A stretch of DNA of 64,000 bases, taken from contig CACPMF010000007.1 of NCBI GenBank assembly GCA_902634935.1, forward strand, positions 1 to 64,000, read 5' to 3'. The translations under genes and the position numbers were made by a program. Under the pieces are notes generated by a model. The model saw only the letters and a list, made by a program, of their open reading frames with translations, made no database searches and had not been told where the DNA came from. Origin of the DNA: an uncultured Pelagibacteraceae bacterium. Lineage in GTDB: Bacteria; Pseudomonadota; Alphaproteobacteria; Pelagibacterales; Pelagibacteraceae. Positions 1 through 8,616 of the stretch are shown in pieces. Position 1 is the stretch's first letter. Every line of letters begins with the position of its first letter.

Positions 1-1
1 G

Positions 2-1468
2 ACTGATCTAGAAAAACATGTAAATCAACCAGGTAGAGATAAACTTGTAAAGAAAGTTAGAGAAAAAATTAACGAGTTAGGAATAACATATATTTATTTT
101 CAATTTATTTCTGTAACAGGAAGAGTCGTAGGCAAAGGTATTCCAGCAGACCATTGGGAGAGAACTGCGGAAAGAGGTTTTCAATTAGTTTACGGAGCGA
201 CTGCAAACTTATTTTTAGATCGTCACAATAATTATATTGGATATGGACCAGAAGCTATGGAGTTAGTTGGTATTCCTGATCCTGAAACTTTTGTTCAATT
301 ACCTTGGGATAAAAGAGTTGGAAGAGTTTTTTGTACATGTTTTAGAAATAGAGAAGAAAGAAAAAATCCAGGTGGGCATTTAACTTCTGACTGCAGAGGA
401 AATTTAAGAATTTTCATGGATGAATTTAAGAAAAAACATGGTCTTGAACTAAGAGTTGGAACAGAGCCAGAAATGATGTGGTTAACGAAAAATCCTGATG
501 GCACGCCAACTGGAAAAGGTTTTTCAAAACCGTTCTGTTATCACATTGATCAATTTGAATCTTTAAGACCTGTTTTTATGAAAGTAATTGAATATTCAAA
601 AGCGATGGGTCTAGATATGATCCAAGGAGACCATGAAGATGCTCCAGGTCAATTAGAATTAAACTGGACGTTTGATAATGTTTTAAGAAACGCTGATAGG
701 CTCTCAACATACAGACAAATCTGTGCACAGGTAGCAAGAGAAAACGGATTGATTGCTTGTTTTATGACAAAACCATTTATGGGAGTTTCGGCGAGTGGAT
801 GTCATACAAATATGTCTTTGTGGAAAGGTGGAAAAATTTCAGTAAATAAACTTGGACATAAAAAATTACCAGGTGTTGAAGAAGTATTTAGTTATGTATC
901 AGGTGGAACAAATACATTTATGCCAGATACTAAAGATATGCAAATGCCAGGTAAAATTGGATTACAATCAATTGCTGGTATCATGAAACACTTGCCAGCA
1001 TTAACTGCTCTAGGGTCTTCAACTGTAAACTCTTATAGAAGATTATGGGATCAAGGTTTCTGGGCGCCAGTTTATGCTGACTGGGGATATCAAAATAGAA
1101 CTTGTGGATTAAGAGTTTCTGCTCCAGGAAGATTTGAGTACAGATCAGTTGATAGTATGCATAATCCTTATTTATTAGGTGCTGCATTACTTAAGGCTTG
1201 TGATGAAGGTATTTCTAAAAAAATGAAACCTGCAGCACCAGAGTCAAGAAATATTTATGAAGCTCAAAAAGCTGGTAAGGATGTTAAAAAACTTCCATTA
1301 AGTTTAGGAGAAGCTTTAGAAAGATTAGCGGAGGATGAAGTTATCAAATCTGCAATGCCAGATGAGATGTATAAAGTCTTTCATTGGTACAAAAACGATG
1401 AGTGGGAAAGATTCTTGGGTGCTACAACACAATGGGATCTAGACACTTATTTAGATTGTTTACCATAA
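2..1468 (+). CDS. glnT: Glutamine synthetase-like ligase (GlnT family), 5' end cut by window
   Basis: The frame is open from base 2, so the gene begins before the window and the ATG at 257 is internal: upstream codons read on as a normal synthetase beta-grasp region (TDLEKHVNQPGRDK...). The family makes an ATP-dependent amide bond between glutamate and ammonia or a small amine in the cytoplasm. Visible motifs, numbered from Met257, are the EPEMMW metal site, DHEDAPGQLELNW, SGCHTNMSLW and the NSYRRLW nucleotide/glutamate region. It lies 21 bp upstream of three split glutamate-synthase-like genes, so its product probably feeds them. It is clearly diverged from the second GS-like protein at 9967-11292. 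Substrate is not determinable: ammonia, methylamine or another amine are all possible. Family assignment is firm. Confidence 0.85.
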   Translation, partial: TDLEKHVNQPGRDKLVKKVREKINELGITYIYFQFISVTGRVVGKGIPADHWERTAERGFQLVYGATANLFLDRHNNYIGYGPEAMELVGIPDPETFVQLPWDKRVGRVFCTCFRNREERKNPGGHLTSDCRGNLRIFMDEFKKKHGLELRVGTEPEMMWLTKNPDGTPTGKGFSKPFCYHIDQFESLRPVFMKVIEYSKAMGLDMIQGDHEDAPGQLELNWTFDNVLRNADRLSTYRQICAQVARENGLIACFMTKPFMGVSASGCHTNMSLWKGGKISVNKLGHKKLPGVEEVFSYVSGGTNTFMPDTKDMQMPGKIGLQSIAGIMKHLPALTALGSSTVNSYRRLWDQGFWAPVYADWGYQNRTCGLRVSAPGRFEYRSVDSMHNPYLLGAALLKACDEGISKKMKPAAPESRNIYEAQKAGKDVKKLPLSLGEALERLAEDEVIKSAMPDEMYKVFHWYKNDEWERFLGATTQWDLDTYLDCLP

Positions 1469-1489
1469 TATAAATTACGAAAGGAAAAT

Positions 1490-2431
1490 ATGTGCGGGAT
1501 AGCTGGACTTATTCATAGAGGAAATACTTCTAAAGTTGGTTTTGAACTTCAGGGTATGCTTCAAGCCTTAAAACATAGAGGTGAAGACTCAACTGGATAT
1601 GCGTTGTACGGTAAGACTGATGGTCAAAACTTTATAATGCGATTTAAAGTTGGTGAAAATGTTGGTGAAGGTAGTACTTCTGTAATGGAAGATGTTTCTG
1701 TTTACGATGAAAGAAAAAAAATTGTAGATGGTTATTTAAAAGATTTGGGAGCTACAATTGTAAAAGAAGAAAGAACTCTTCCCTACTCTTTAAGATACGA
1801 AATTCAATATGATAAAGATCTAATGGAATTTTCTCAAAAAATTGAAAGTGTTCCTGGGGTTGAAATTTTATCAATGGGTAAATCATTAGAAGTTATTAAA
1901 GATTTAGGAAACGCTGAAGCAGTATGTAAAAGATACAGTTTAGATAAAGTGGAAGGAACGCACGCTATAGGTCATGCTAGAATGGCAACAGAGTCTGGTG
2001 TAGATATTAAGTCTGCTCACCCTTTTTGGGGATACCCATTTAGCGATGTATCAGTGGTGCATAATGGTCAATTAACTAATTATTGGAATAATAGAAGAGT
2101 TTTGGAAAATAAAGGCATGAGATTTATGTCAGAGTGTGACTCTGAATTAATTGCAGTTTATTTAGCTGAAAAAATGAGAAATGGTGCAACACTTGAAGAG
2201 GGTATGAAAGAGTCTTTAATGGGCTTAGATGGTGTATTTACTTACTTTGTAGCAACGAAAGATTCTTTAGGAATGGCAAAAGATACAATGGCGGCTAAAC
2301 CATTAGTCTTATATGAATCCGATGATTTAGTGGCAATGGGATCAGAAGAAATAGCAATCAGATCTATTCTTCCTCAAGAGATAGATACATATGATCCATT
2401 TGATGGGATGGTAAAAGTATGGCAAATCTAA
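1490..2431 (+). CDS. glxB: Class II glutamine amidotransferase subunit, glutamate-synthase-like (GlxB/MgsA type)
   Basis: This 313-aa protein starts MCGIAGLIHRG. Cys2 becomes the N-terminal nucleophile of an Ntn-type glutaminase after Met removal. HAIGHARMATES (about 160-170) and VVHNGQLTNY (about 190) are the expected substrate-binding motifs. It corresponds to the N-terminal amidotransferase domain of GltB, encoded here as a free-standing subunit. The family releases the amide nitrogen (or alkylamine) of a glutamine-type substrate for transfer to the FMN subunit. It overlaps the next gene by 13 bp, consistent with translational coupling. It is a paralogue of the 292-aa protein at 7055-7933. 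The symbol follows the rhizobial glx naming and is not evidence of substrate. Confidence 0.82.
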   Translation: MCGIAGLIHRGNTSKVGFELQGMLQALKHRGEDSTGYALYGKTDGQNFIMRFKVGENVGEGSTSVMEDVSVYDERKKIVDGYLKDLGATIVKEERTLPYSLRYEIQYDKDLMEFSQKIESVPGVEILSMGKSLEVIKDLGNAEAVCKRYSLDKVEGTHAIGHARMATESGVDIKSAHPFWGYPFSDVSVVHNGQLTNYWNNRRVLENKGMRFMSECDSELIAVYLAEKMRNGATLEEGMKESLMGLDGVFTYFVATKDSLGMAKDTMAAKPLVLYESDDLVAMGSEEIAIRSILPQEIDTYDPFDGMVKVWQI

Positions 2432-3273
2432 AAACTGGAGAAAAAAAAACAAAAGCCCAATCAATGGGTCTTCACACTGAGGTTCTAACAGGAAAAACCC
2501 AGCAAAAGTTTTTTAACCCAGATGAAGCTGAAAACTTCTACTACTTTGGAACATACGATGTTGATTTTAATAAAAGAACAGAGATTGATGTCAAAGATAT
2601 GGAGTGCAGAGAAGCAAATAAAAAAATTGATGATTTAATGAAAGAGGGTTATGGAACGATTGTTATAAAAAACCCTCAAGGTAAACACAGTCTAGGGGTT
2701 GGAATATTAAATAAATTGAATTTAATATTTGAAGGAAGTCTTGGATATTTTGGTGTTGGCTCGATGGATGGTCCAATTGTAAGAATTAATGGAAGAGTTG
2801 GATGGTCATGTGCTGAAAATATGATGGCAGGAAAAGTTGTAATTGAGAAAAATGCTGGATCATGTTTTGGTGCTGCTATTCGAGGTGGAGATTTAATCTG
2901 CAAAGGTAGCGTTGGTGCAAGAACTGGTATAGATCAAAAAGGTGGAACTATAATAATTGGTGGTGATGCTGGCGCTTTTACAGGTTTTATGATGCAAAGA
3001 GGAAGAATTATTATCCTTGGAGATGTAGGTATTAACCTGGGCGACAGTATGTACGATGGGACAATTTTTGTAGGTGGAAAAATTGGTTCATTTGGTAGTG
3101 ATGCTGTTGAGGCAGAGCTAACAGATTCAGATCAAGATTGGCTTAAAAGAAAATTAAAGGTTGCGGAGATCGGTGAAAACTTTGATGTTTCAAAAATGAC
3201 CAAAGTTGTTGCAGGTAAAAAACTTTGGAACTACGACGCTCTTGAACCTACAGAGAAAAAAGGAGCAATTTAA
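2419..3273 (+). CDS. glxC: GltB C-terminal (GXGXG) domain subunit, GlxC/MgsB type
   Basis: This 284-aa protein has regularly spaced glycine-rich turns (GVGSMDGPIVRINGRVGW, then ENMMAGKVVIEKNAGSC, then GAFTGFMMQRGRIIILGDV) that mark the right-handed beta-helix found at the C-terminus of glutamate synthase. The domain is structural and links the glutaminase and FMN domains. About 60 N-terminal residues (threonine/lysine-rich, then the NFYYFGTYDVDF segment) are absent from the 226-aa paralogue at 7936-8616, so this copy is extended. It starts inside the 3' end of the amidotransferase gene and its stop abuts the next start codon, so it belongs to a tight operon. Confidence 0.82.
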   Translation: MANLKTGEKKTKAQSMGLHTEVLTGKTQQKFFNPDEAENFYYFGTYDVDFNKRTEIDVKDMECREANKKIDDLMKEGYGTIVIKNPQGKHSLGVGILNKLNLIFEGSLGYFGVGSMDGPIVRINGRVGWSCAENMMAGKVVIEKNAGSCFGAAIRGGDLICKGSVGARTGIDQKGGTIIIGGDAGAFTGFMMQRGRIIILGDVGINLGDSMYDGTIFVGGKIGSFGSDAVEAELTDSDQDWLKRKLKVAEIGENFDVSKMTKVVAGKKLWNYDALEPTEKKGAI

Positions 3274-4665
3274 ATGGCAAAGAAAAAAAACGGTAACGGA
3301 AAATCTAACGGTCATTCAAATGGCAATGGTGTAGCGTCAAGAAATAAAAGTCTACTAGGTCATAATGCAATTTTTACTCCAGAGGTAATGGATGACATCC
3401 ACATAAAAGCAGAATTAGGAAGATATAGAATGCGTGGAATGGCATTAATGAAAAAAATTCCAACATTTGATGATTTAGTCTTTTTACCTGGAACGTTAAC
3501 AAGATTTGTAATTGAAGGTTACAGAGAAAAATGTGAAACAAAAACAATTATTGGACCAAGATGTGAAAATCCAATTGAATTAGATATACCTGTTTACATT
3601 ACAGGGATGAGTTTCGGTGCATTATCTTATGAAGCAAAAACTGCTTTAGCAAGAGGTGCTACAATGGCTGGAAGTGCTACTTGTTCTGGTGAAGGTGGAA
3701 TGATACCAGATGAAAGAAGATATTCTGAAAAATGGTTCTATCAATGTATTCAATCAAGATATGGTTTTAACCCACATCATGCTCAACTTGCAGATGGAAT
3801 TGAAGTTTTCATCGGACAAGGACAAAAAGTTGGAATGGGTGGTCACTTAATGGGTCAGAAGGTAACTGATCAGGTTGCAGAAATGAGATCCCTGCCAGCT
3901 GGTATTGATCAAAGATCTCCTGCAAGACACCCTGACTGGTTAGGTCCAGATGACCTTGCATTAAAAGTACAAGAACTAAGAGAATTAACTAAAAATAAAG
4001 TACCAATTCAATTAAAACTTGGTGCTGCTAAAGTTTACGATGATGTTCGTATGGCAGCAAAATGTGATCCAGACTCTATTTATTTAGATGGAATGGAAGG
4101 ATCAACTGGAGCAGGCCCGCACATCGCTGCAGCAAATACAGGTATTCCTGGAATCGCAGGTATTAGAGAAGCAAGAAGAGCTTTGGATGATGTTGGTAAA
4201 ACTGGAAAAGTTACTTTAATTTATGCAGGTGGAGTAAGAGATGGTGCTGACATGGCAAAAGCTTTAGCATTAGGTGCGGATGCAATTGCAATTGGAACAG
4301 GTGCTATGGTTGCTCTTAACTGTAACAAAGAAATTCCAGAATCTAATTTTGAAAAAGAGATGGGAGTTCCAGCAGGACATTGTTATCACTGCCATACAGG
4401 TAGATGTCCAGTTGGTGTTGCTACTCAAGATCCAAAATTAAGAAAAAGATTAAACCCAGATGATGCTGCATTAAGAGTTTATAATTATTTACATGCAATG
4501 ACTTTAGAGGCACAGCTTCTAGCAAGAGCATGTGGAAAAACAAATATCCACTCTTTAGAGCCAGAAGATATGGCCGCATTAACAATGGAAGCATCAGCTT
4601 TAGCAAAAGTTCCATTAGCAGGAACTAATCACACGGTTGGGGTTAAAGATTTCCATAAGATATAG
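3274..4665 (+). CDS. glxD: FMN/Fe-S glutamate-synthase-like subunit (GlxD/MgsC type)
   Basis: This 463-aa protein corresponds to the central FMN-binding alpha/beta barrel of GltB. After a low-complexity Lys/Asn/Gly/Ser start (residues 1-25), the barrel shows PVYITGMSFGALS, GEGGMIPDER, HPDWLGPDDLALK, LDGMEGSTGAGP and GGVRDGADMAKALALGADA. C370, C373 and C378 (CYHCHTGRC, then PVGVATQDP) are the presumed Fe-S ligands; their Cx2Cx4C spacing differs from the Cx5Cx4C of classical GltB. The reaction would be reductive transfer of nitrogen to an oxo-acid such as 2-oxoglutarate, in complex with the two upstream subunits. The paralogue at 8617-9936 shares all these motifs. The poly-basic N-terminal tail is unique to this copy. 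Confidence 0.85.
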   Translation: MAKKKNGNGKSNGHSNGNGVASRNKSLLGHNAIFTPEVMDDIHIKAELGRYRMRGMALMKKIPTFDDLVFLPGTLTRFVIEGYREKCETKTIIGPRCENPIELDIPVYITGMSFGALSYEAKTALARGATMAGSATCSGEGGMIPDERRYSEKWFYQCIQSRYGFNPHHAQLADGIEVFIGQGQKVGMGGHLMGQKVTDQVAEMRSLPAGIDQRSPARHPDWLGPDDLALKVQELRELTKNKVPIQLKLGAAKVYDDVRMAAKCDPDSIYLDGMEGSTGAGPHIAAANTGIPGIAGIREARRALDDVGKTGKVTLIYAGGVRDGADMAKALALGADAIAIGTGAMVALNCNKEIPESNFEKEMGVPAGHCYHCHTGRCPVGVATQDPKLRKRLNPDDAALRVYNYLHAMTLEAQLLARACGKTNIHSLEPEDMAALTMEASALAKVPLAGTNHTVGVKDFHKI

Positions 4666-4674
4666 GAATGATAA

Positions 4675-5076
4675 ATGGCTAAGAAAAACAAAAAAAAGTC
4701 AAAAGTTGTAAAAGGCCAATTGGGTAAAAAGAAAGAGACTGCCCGTGAAAAAATGATCGGTCAGACGATCGGTTATAGATATGACGTAAATCTATTACCA
4801 GATTACTCAAGATTAACACCATTTCTAAAAAAATATATTGAAGCAATGGGTTGGGATGATTTGAATTGGTTAGAAGATGTTCATATGGGGTATGAGGAAA
4901 ATAGACCAGCTGTTTTTGATAGAAATGCTAATGGTTGGGTAACTATTCCAAGCAAAATAAAACTACCTAACAATCAACAAGACAGAGACATGATTGCAAG
5001 AGAGCTACTTGTCAAATTTCAAATGTCACCGAATCATCCCCTGGTTGATTTAAAGAAAGCTTACTTAAAATTTTAA
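4675..5076 (+). CDS. Unknown 133-aa protein of the glutamate-synthase-like operon
   Basis: I do not recognise a named family. The first about 26 residues are very basic (MAKKNKKKSKVVKGQLGKKK). The remainder is a soluble, aromatic-rich segment (IGYRYDVNLLPDYSRLTPFLKKY, WDDLNWLEDVHMGYEENRP) with no membrane span, cysteine or obvious catalytic motif. It follows the FMN subunit by 9 bp and ends 117 bp before the ammonium transporter, so it is probably the last gene of the first module. The second module has no equivalent. A role as accessory subunit or adaptor is only an inference from position. Confidence 0.65.
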   Translation: MAKKNKKKSKVVKGQLGKKKETAREKMIGQTIGYRYDVNLLPDYSRLTPFLKKYIEAMGWDDLNWLEDVHMGYEENRPAVFDRNANGWVTIPSKIKLPNNQQDRDMIARELLVKFQMSPNHPLVDLKKAYLKF

Positions 5077-5090
5077 ATTTCAATTCTTAG

Positions 5091-5119
5091 TTGATAAAAT
5101 AATTATTAACATCTATTTT
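5091..5119 (+). promoter_or_regulatory. Candidate sigma-70-like promoter of amt
   Basis: TTGATA at 5091-5096 and TATTTT at 5114-5119 are separated by 17 bp, about 75 bp before the amt start, in the only sizeable gap (117 bp) between the first module and amt. A good ribosome binding site (AGGAGAGAG, from about 5181) precedes ATG 5194. In such AT-rich DNA this match could occur by chance. Confidence 0.35.
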
Positions 5120-5193
5120 TTATAACTAATTTAAAATTGTCAGTCTCTCTAAAATTTCATAAAGTTAATTAATTATTAATAGGAGAGAGAAAT

Positions 5194-6594
5194 ATGACTG
5201 ATCAATTAGGTGCTCTCACATCAATATTTACAGAGTTTTACTATTGGGTAACTGTGGTTCTTATGTTTTTGATCCACGTAGGATTTTGTATGTATGAAGT
5301 TGGGGCATCTCGATACAAACATCACCAACACACTCTTATGAAAAACACAATGCTTATACCTTTGGTTACAGTTACGTGGTTTTTCTTTGGTTGGTGGATA
5401 TACTGGGCATTTCCAACAGGACCAGGATTAGCACCTTCGATTATGACCGAGAGTACCGGTCTAGTTCTTGGAGGTGGATTTGGTGGAAATGATCTTGCTA
5501 ACCCTACTAATGCATTGATGGCAGTAAATCTTAACGATCATATAATGGGTGTCTTTTGGGCAGCCTTTTTATTATTTTCATGGACTGCAGCCTCAATAGT
5601 ATCAGGAGCGGTTATTGAAAGAATAACAACTTTTGCATTTGGAATTCTTGCAATTGCAATAGGATCTGTTTTTTGGACAATAGATGCTTCATGGGGATGG
5701 CATTTTGATGGATGGATGTTAAAAATATTAGGATACCATGATGCATACGCTTCAGGTGTAATTCACGCAATTGCAGGAGGTTTTGCTTTAGGTGTTCTTG
5801 TTGTTTTAGGACCAAGAATTGGAAAATTTTCTTCGAGCGGAGAACCTAGAAACATTGGACCAAGAAATCCTTGGTTAGTAACTGTTGGATTATTTTTAAT
5901 CTATACAGGTTTTTGGGGCTTTTACGCAGCTTGTAATGTTCCAATTTACGATCTTGGACCTGAGTATGGTATGGAAGGTGTAACATTCTTTACAGCAACT
6001 AACATCTACCTAACTCCAACAACGCTTAGTGGAATAACGATGAACTTTTTAATGTCGTTATCTGGAGGATTGTTGGCAGGATATGTAATATCAAAAGGAG
6101 ATCCTTTTTGGACTTATTCATCAGGACTTGCGGGTATAATCTGCGCATCTGCAGGTAATGATTTATATCATCCAATTCAATCAATGATAATCGGTATGAT
6201 AGGTGTGGTTATAGCTTACAAATTGCATTACTGGGTCGAGAGAAAATATAAAATCGACGATGCAGTTGGAGCAGTAGCTGTACATGGTTATGCGGGGTTT
6301 GTTGGTCTTGTAATTTGTGGTTTTGTTTTAAACGGTTATCCTTCATCTGGTTATGGTGTAGGAGAAATGTGGGATGGAACTACCTATGCAGCGATTAATC
6401 CTTTAGGAATGTTTATTGGTGCAATAATTATGTTTTTTGTACTTGGTATGCTTCCAGGTTATATAATTGCTAAAGTTCTAAATGGAATGGGTAAATTAAG
6501 AATTCCAAAAGAAGTAGAGCTTGCAGGACTTGATTACACAATTATGGAGGAGGCTAAAGATGACGAAAAAGCTGTGGCCTCAGCCAGTAGATAA
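5194..6594 (+). CDS. amt: Ammonium transporter (Amt/MEP/Rh family)
   Basis: This 466-aa polytopic inner-membrane protein has about 11 hydrophobic segments. Both members of the pore 'twin histidine' pair are visible: H191 (in ASGVIHAIAGG) and H364 (in VGAVAVHGYAGF). D183, eight residues before H191, matches the structurally essential Asp of Amt. The C-terminal tail after the last helix is short and acidic. It conducts ammonium and, in some members, methylammonium. It sits between two glutamine-synthetase/glutamate-synthase-like modules, which suggests the imported amine is handed directly to them. The usual downstream glnK (PII) gene is absent; a 73-aa membrane protein follows instead. Confidence 0.92.
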   Translation: MTDQLGALTSIFTEFYYWVTVVLMFLIHVGFCMYEVGASRYKHHQHTLMKNTMLIPLVTVTWFFFGWWIYWAFPTGPGLAPSIMTESTGLVLGGGFGGNDLANPTNALMAVNLNDHIMGVFWAAFLLFSWTAASIVSGAVIERITTFAFGILAIAIGSVFWTIDASWGWHFDGWMLKILGYHDAYASGVIHAIAGGFALGVLVVLGPRIGKFSSSGEPRNIGPRNPWLVTVGLFLIYTGFWGFYAACNVPIYDLGPEYGMEGVTFFTATNIYLTPTTLSGITMNFLMSLSGGLLAGYVISKGDPFWTYSSGLAGIICASAGNDLYHPIQSMIIGMIGVVIAYKLHYWVERKYKIDDAVGAVAVHGYAGFVGLVICGFVLNGYPSSGYGVGEMWDGTTYAAINPLGMFIGAIIMFFVLGMLPGYIIAKVLNGMGKLRIPKEVELAGLDYTIMEEAKDDEKAVASASR

Positions 6595-6607
6595 AGGAGG
6601 TATATAG

Positions 6608-6829
6608 ATGGCAACAGTATCTAATTGGATAGATCATTTAAGTGCCTCTGAGGTACAAGGATCTGTTTATCCAGGTGTTGGCTCGGAAGGAGTGCTAGTT
6701 ATTATAGCAATCATCATTTGGGTCGGCTGGCATGTAATTTCATCTAAACAAGAAGATGGTAAGATGAATGAAATTGCTAGAAAAAGGCCAGGTGCTAATG
6801 ACTGGAAAAGCAATATAACAGACGGCTAA
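6608..6829 (+). CDS. Small single-pass membrane protein downstream of amt
   Basis: A 73-aa protein translated from a strong site (AAAGGAGG, starting at the amt stop codon). Residues about 27-46 (GVLVIIAIIIWVGWHVISS) form one transmembrane helix, followed by a charged tail with Lys/Arg/Asn/Asp. I recognise no family. The position directly after amt, in the place normally taken by glnK, and co-transcription up to the terminator at 6837-6870 suggest a transporter-associated peptide. Function unknown. Confidence 0.7.
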   Translation: MATVSNWIDHLSASEVQGSVYPGVGSEGVLVIIAIIIWVGWHVISSKQEDGKMNEIARKRPGANDWKSNITDG

Positions 6830-6836
6830 AACTTTA

Positions 6837-6870
6837 AAGAGGGCACATAATTATGTGTGCCCTCTTTTTT
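6837..6870 (+). terminator. Rho-independent terminator after amt operon
   Basis: A perfect 11-bp stem (AAGAGGGCACA at 6837-6847 with TGTGCCCTCTT at 6856-6866), an 8-nt loop and a T-run to 6870. It closes the amt and 73-aa transcription unit on the + strand, 8 bp after the stop codon. Confidence 0.9.
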
Positions 6871-6875
6871 AAAGA

Positions 6876-7040
6876 ATGGAAAATCCTGAGAATAACAATC
6901 AACAAGAAAATAAAACTCCAAGTAAGATGGCAAGGTTAGCGTGGCCTAAAGCCAAATATGGCGCAATCATCGCTGTTATTATTATTGTAGTAGTAAACTT
7001 ATTATATTACAAAGACGCTTTATTAAATCTGTTAAAGTAA
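6876..7040 (+). CDS. Small 54-aa membrane protein between the amt terminator and mgsA
   Basis: ATG 6876 opens a 54-codon frame ending TAA 7038-7040. The product begins with a polar Asn/Gln/Glu-rich head (MENPENNNQQENKTPSKM), then KYGAIIAVIIIVVVNLLYY, a clear transmembrane helix at about residues 28-45. The pattern (polar head, one helix, short tail) is typical of real small membrane proteins. It fills most of the otherwise empty 225-bp gap. It starts only 6 bp after the terminator T-run, without a clear Shine-Dalgarno, so read-through or a weak start are open questions. No family recognised. Confidence 0.55.
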   Translation: MENPENNNQQENKTPSKMARLAWPKAKYGAIIAVIIIVVVNLLYYKDALLNLLK

Positions 7041-7054
7041 AATCACTTAAATTT

Positions 7055-7933
7055 ATGTGTGGAATAGTTGGAATATATTTAAAAACAAAAAAGTACGAAA
7101 AGTCTTTAGGTAAATTTTTATCTGGAATGTTAGATAATATGGCAACAAGGGGTCCTGATAGTGCAGGATTTGCAATTTACACAAAAGAAAATAAAAATAA
7201 TTTTAAATATTCAATTTGTTTAAACAATCTTTCTGTGCAAGATTTTAAAAAAAAAATATCCAAATATTTTAAGAAAATAAAAATTATCAAATACTCTGAT
7301 CACATAATAATGGAAACAAAAGATAAACCTAAAGAAGTAATAAAAGTAATAGATGAGAAAATTAAAGAAGTTTCAATAGTTGGATACGGTAAAAGTATTA
7401 ACATTTTTAAGCAAACTGGCAATCCTAAAGATGTAGTAAAAAAATTTAAATTATCATCATTTTCCGGAACTCATGGTATCGGTCATACAAGAATGGCAAC
7501 TGAAAGTGCTATCACAACTGAAGGGTCGCATCCCTACTCTACGGCTGAGGATGAATGTTTAGTTCACAATGGCTCATTATCTAATCATAATAATGTAAGA
7601 AGAGATTTGATTAAAAAAGGACAAGAATTTAAATCAGAAAATGATACTGAGGTTGCAGCTGGATATATTTCAAACAAAATTTCTGAAGGAAATAATTTAA
7701 AAAACACTTTAACAAGTAGTCTAAAAAACTTGGATGGCTTTTATACTTTTATTGCAGGTACTAAGGATGGTTTTGCCTTATTGAGAGATGAGATTGCATG
7801 TAAGCCAGCAGTTGTTGCTGAAACAAAAGACTATGTTGCTGTTGCTTCAGAATTTCAAGCAATGGCTCATTTGCCAAATGTAAATTCTGCTAAGATTTTT
7901 GAACCAAAACCTGGTGTTGTCTATAACTGGTAA
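7055..7933 (+). CDS. mgsA: N-methylglutamate synthase amidotransferase subunit (MgsA-like)
   Basis: A 292-aa class II glutamine amidotransferase with nucleophile Cys2 (MCGIVGIYL), GTHGIGHTRMATES (about 142-155) and LVHNGSLSNHNNVRRD (about 169-183). Length and gene order (292, 226, 439 aa, then a type III GS) match the known MgsABC-GmaS set. In that pathway gamma-glutamylmethylamide made by GmaS is the nitrogen donor: this subunit would release methylamine and the complex would form N-methylglutamate. Paralogous to 1490-2431. Substrate assignment rests on architecture; an ordinary glutamine-dependent reaction is the alternative. Confidence 0.72.
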   Translation: MCGIVGIYLKTKKYEKSLGKFLSGMLDNMATRGPDSAGFAIYTKENKNNFKYSICLNNLSVQDFKKKISKYFKKIKIIKYSDHIIMETKDKPKEVIKVIDEKIKEVSIVGYGKSINIFKQTGNPKDVVKKFKLSSFSGTHGIGHTRMATESAITTEGSHPYSTAEDECLVHNGSLSNHNNVRRDLIKKGQEFKSENDTEVAAGYISNKISEGNNLKNTLTSSLKNLDGFYTFIAGTKDGFALLRDEIACKPAVVAETKDYVAVASEFQAMAHLPNVNSAKIFEPKPGVVYNW

Positions 7934-7935
7934 TT

Positions 7936-8616
7936 ATGAATTTTGATTTAAGTAAAAAAAAACTAACTGACATTAATAAATATCTCCAAAATATAGATAG
8001 AAAAAGTAATGTTAGAAAATTTAAAATAGAGAATCCTTCGGGTCATCATGCGATATGTGCAGGTTTAAAAGATGATATTGATGTAACTATAAATGGGCAT
8101 ACTGGATATTATTGTGCTGGAATGAACCAAAAAGCATCTGTTACTGTTAACGGAAACGTTGGAACGGGTGTCGCTGAAAATATGATGTCTGGAAAAGTAT
8201 TTGTTAAAGGAAATGCTTCACAATCCGCTGGTGCTACTGGTCATGGTGGAAATCTTGTTATTGAAGGTGATGCGAGCTCAAGATGTGGAATTTCTATGAA
8301 AGGAATTAATATTATTGTTAAAGGGTCTGTTGGTCATATGTCAGCGTTTATGGCTCAAAAAGGAAACTTAATTATTTTTGGTGATGCAGATGAAGATTTG
8401 GGAGATAGTATTTATGAGGCAAAAATCTTTGTTAAGGGTAAAGTAAAGAGTTTAGGGGCAGATTGTGTTGAAAAAAAAATGGATGAAAAGAGTATTAATG
8501 AATTAAAAAAAATATTCAAAGAGTTAAATATTTCTGAAAATCCAAAAAATTTTAAAAGATATGGCTCCGCTAGAAAACTTTATAATTTTAAAATTGATAA
8601 TGCAGGAGCGTATTAA
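7936..8616 (+). CDS. mgsB: N-methylglutamate synthase GXGXG subunit (MgsB-like)
   Basis: A 226-aa beta-helix protein with repeated Gly turns (GHTGYYCAGMNQKASVTVNGNVG, ENMMSGKVFVKGNAS, MSAFMAQKGNLIIFGDAD). It is the equivalent of the GltB C-terminal domain, here free-standing, and likely holds the amidotransferase and FMN subunits together. It begins 3 bp after mgsA and its stop touches the next start. Shorter than the 284-aa paralogue at 2419-3273 because it lacks the N-terminal extension. Confidence 0.74.
   Translation: MNFDLSKKKLTDINKYLQNIDRKSNVRKFKIENPSGHHAICAGLKDDIDVTINGHTGYYCAGMNQKASVTVNGNVGTGVAENMMSGKVFVKGNASQSAGATGHGGNLVIEGDASSRCGISMKGINIIVKGSVGHMSAFMAQKGNLIIFGDADEDLGDSIYEAKIFVKGKVKSLGADCVEKKMDEKSINELKKIFKELNISENPKNFKRYGSARKLYNFKIDNAGAY

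Noticed and set aside
257-1468. ATG at 257 as the true start of the first synthetase gene
   Set aside because: The same frame is open back to base 2 and the upstream residues read as the normal N-terminal part of a GlnT-type protein, so the gene is cut by the window edge.
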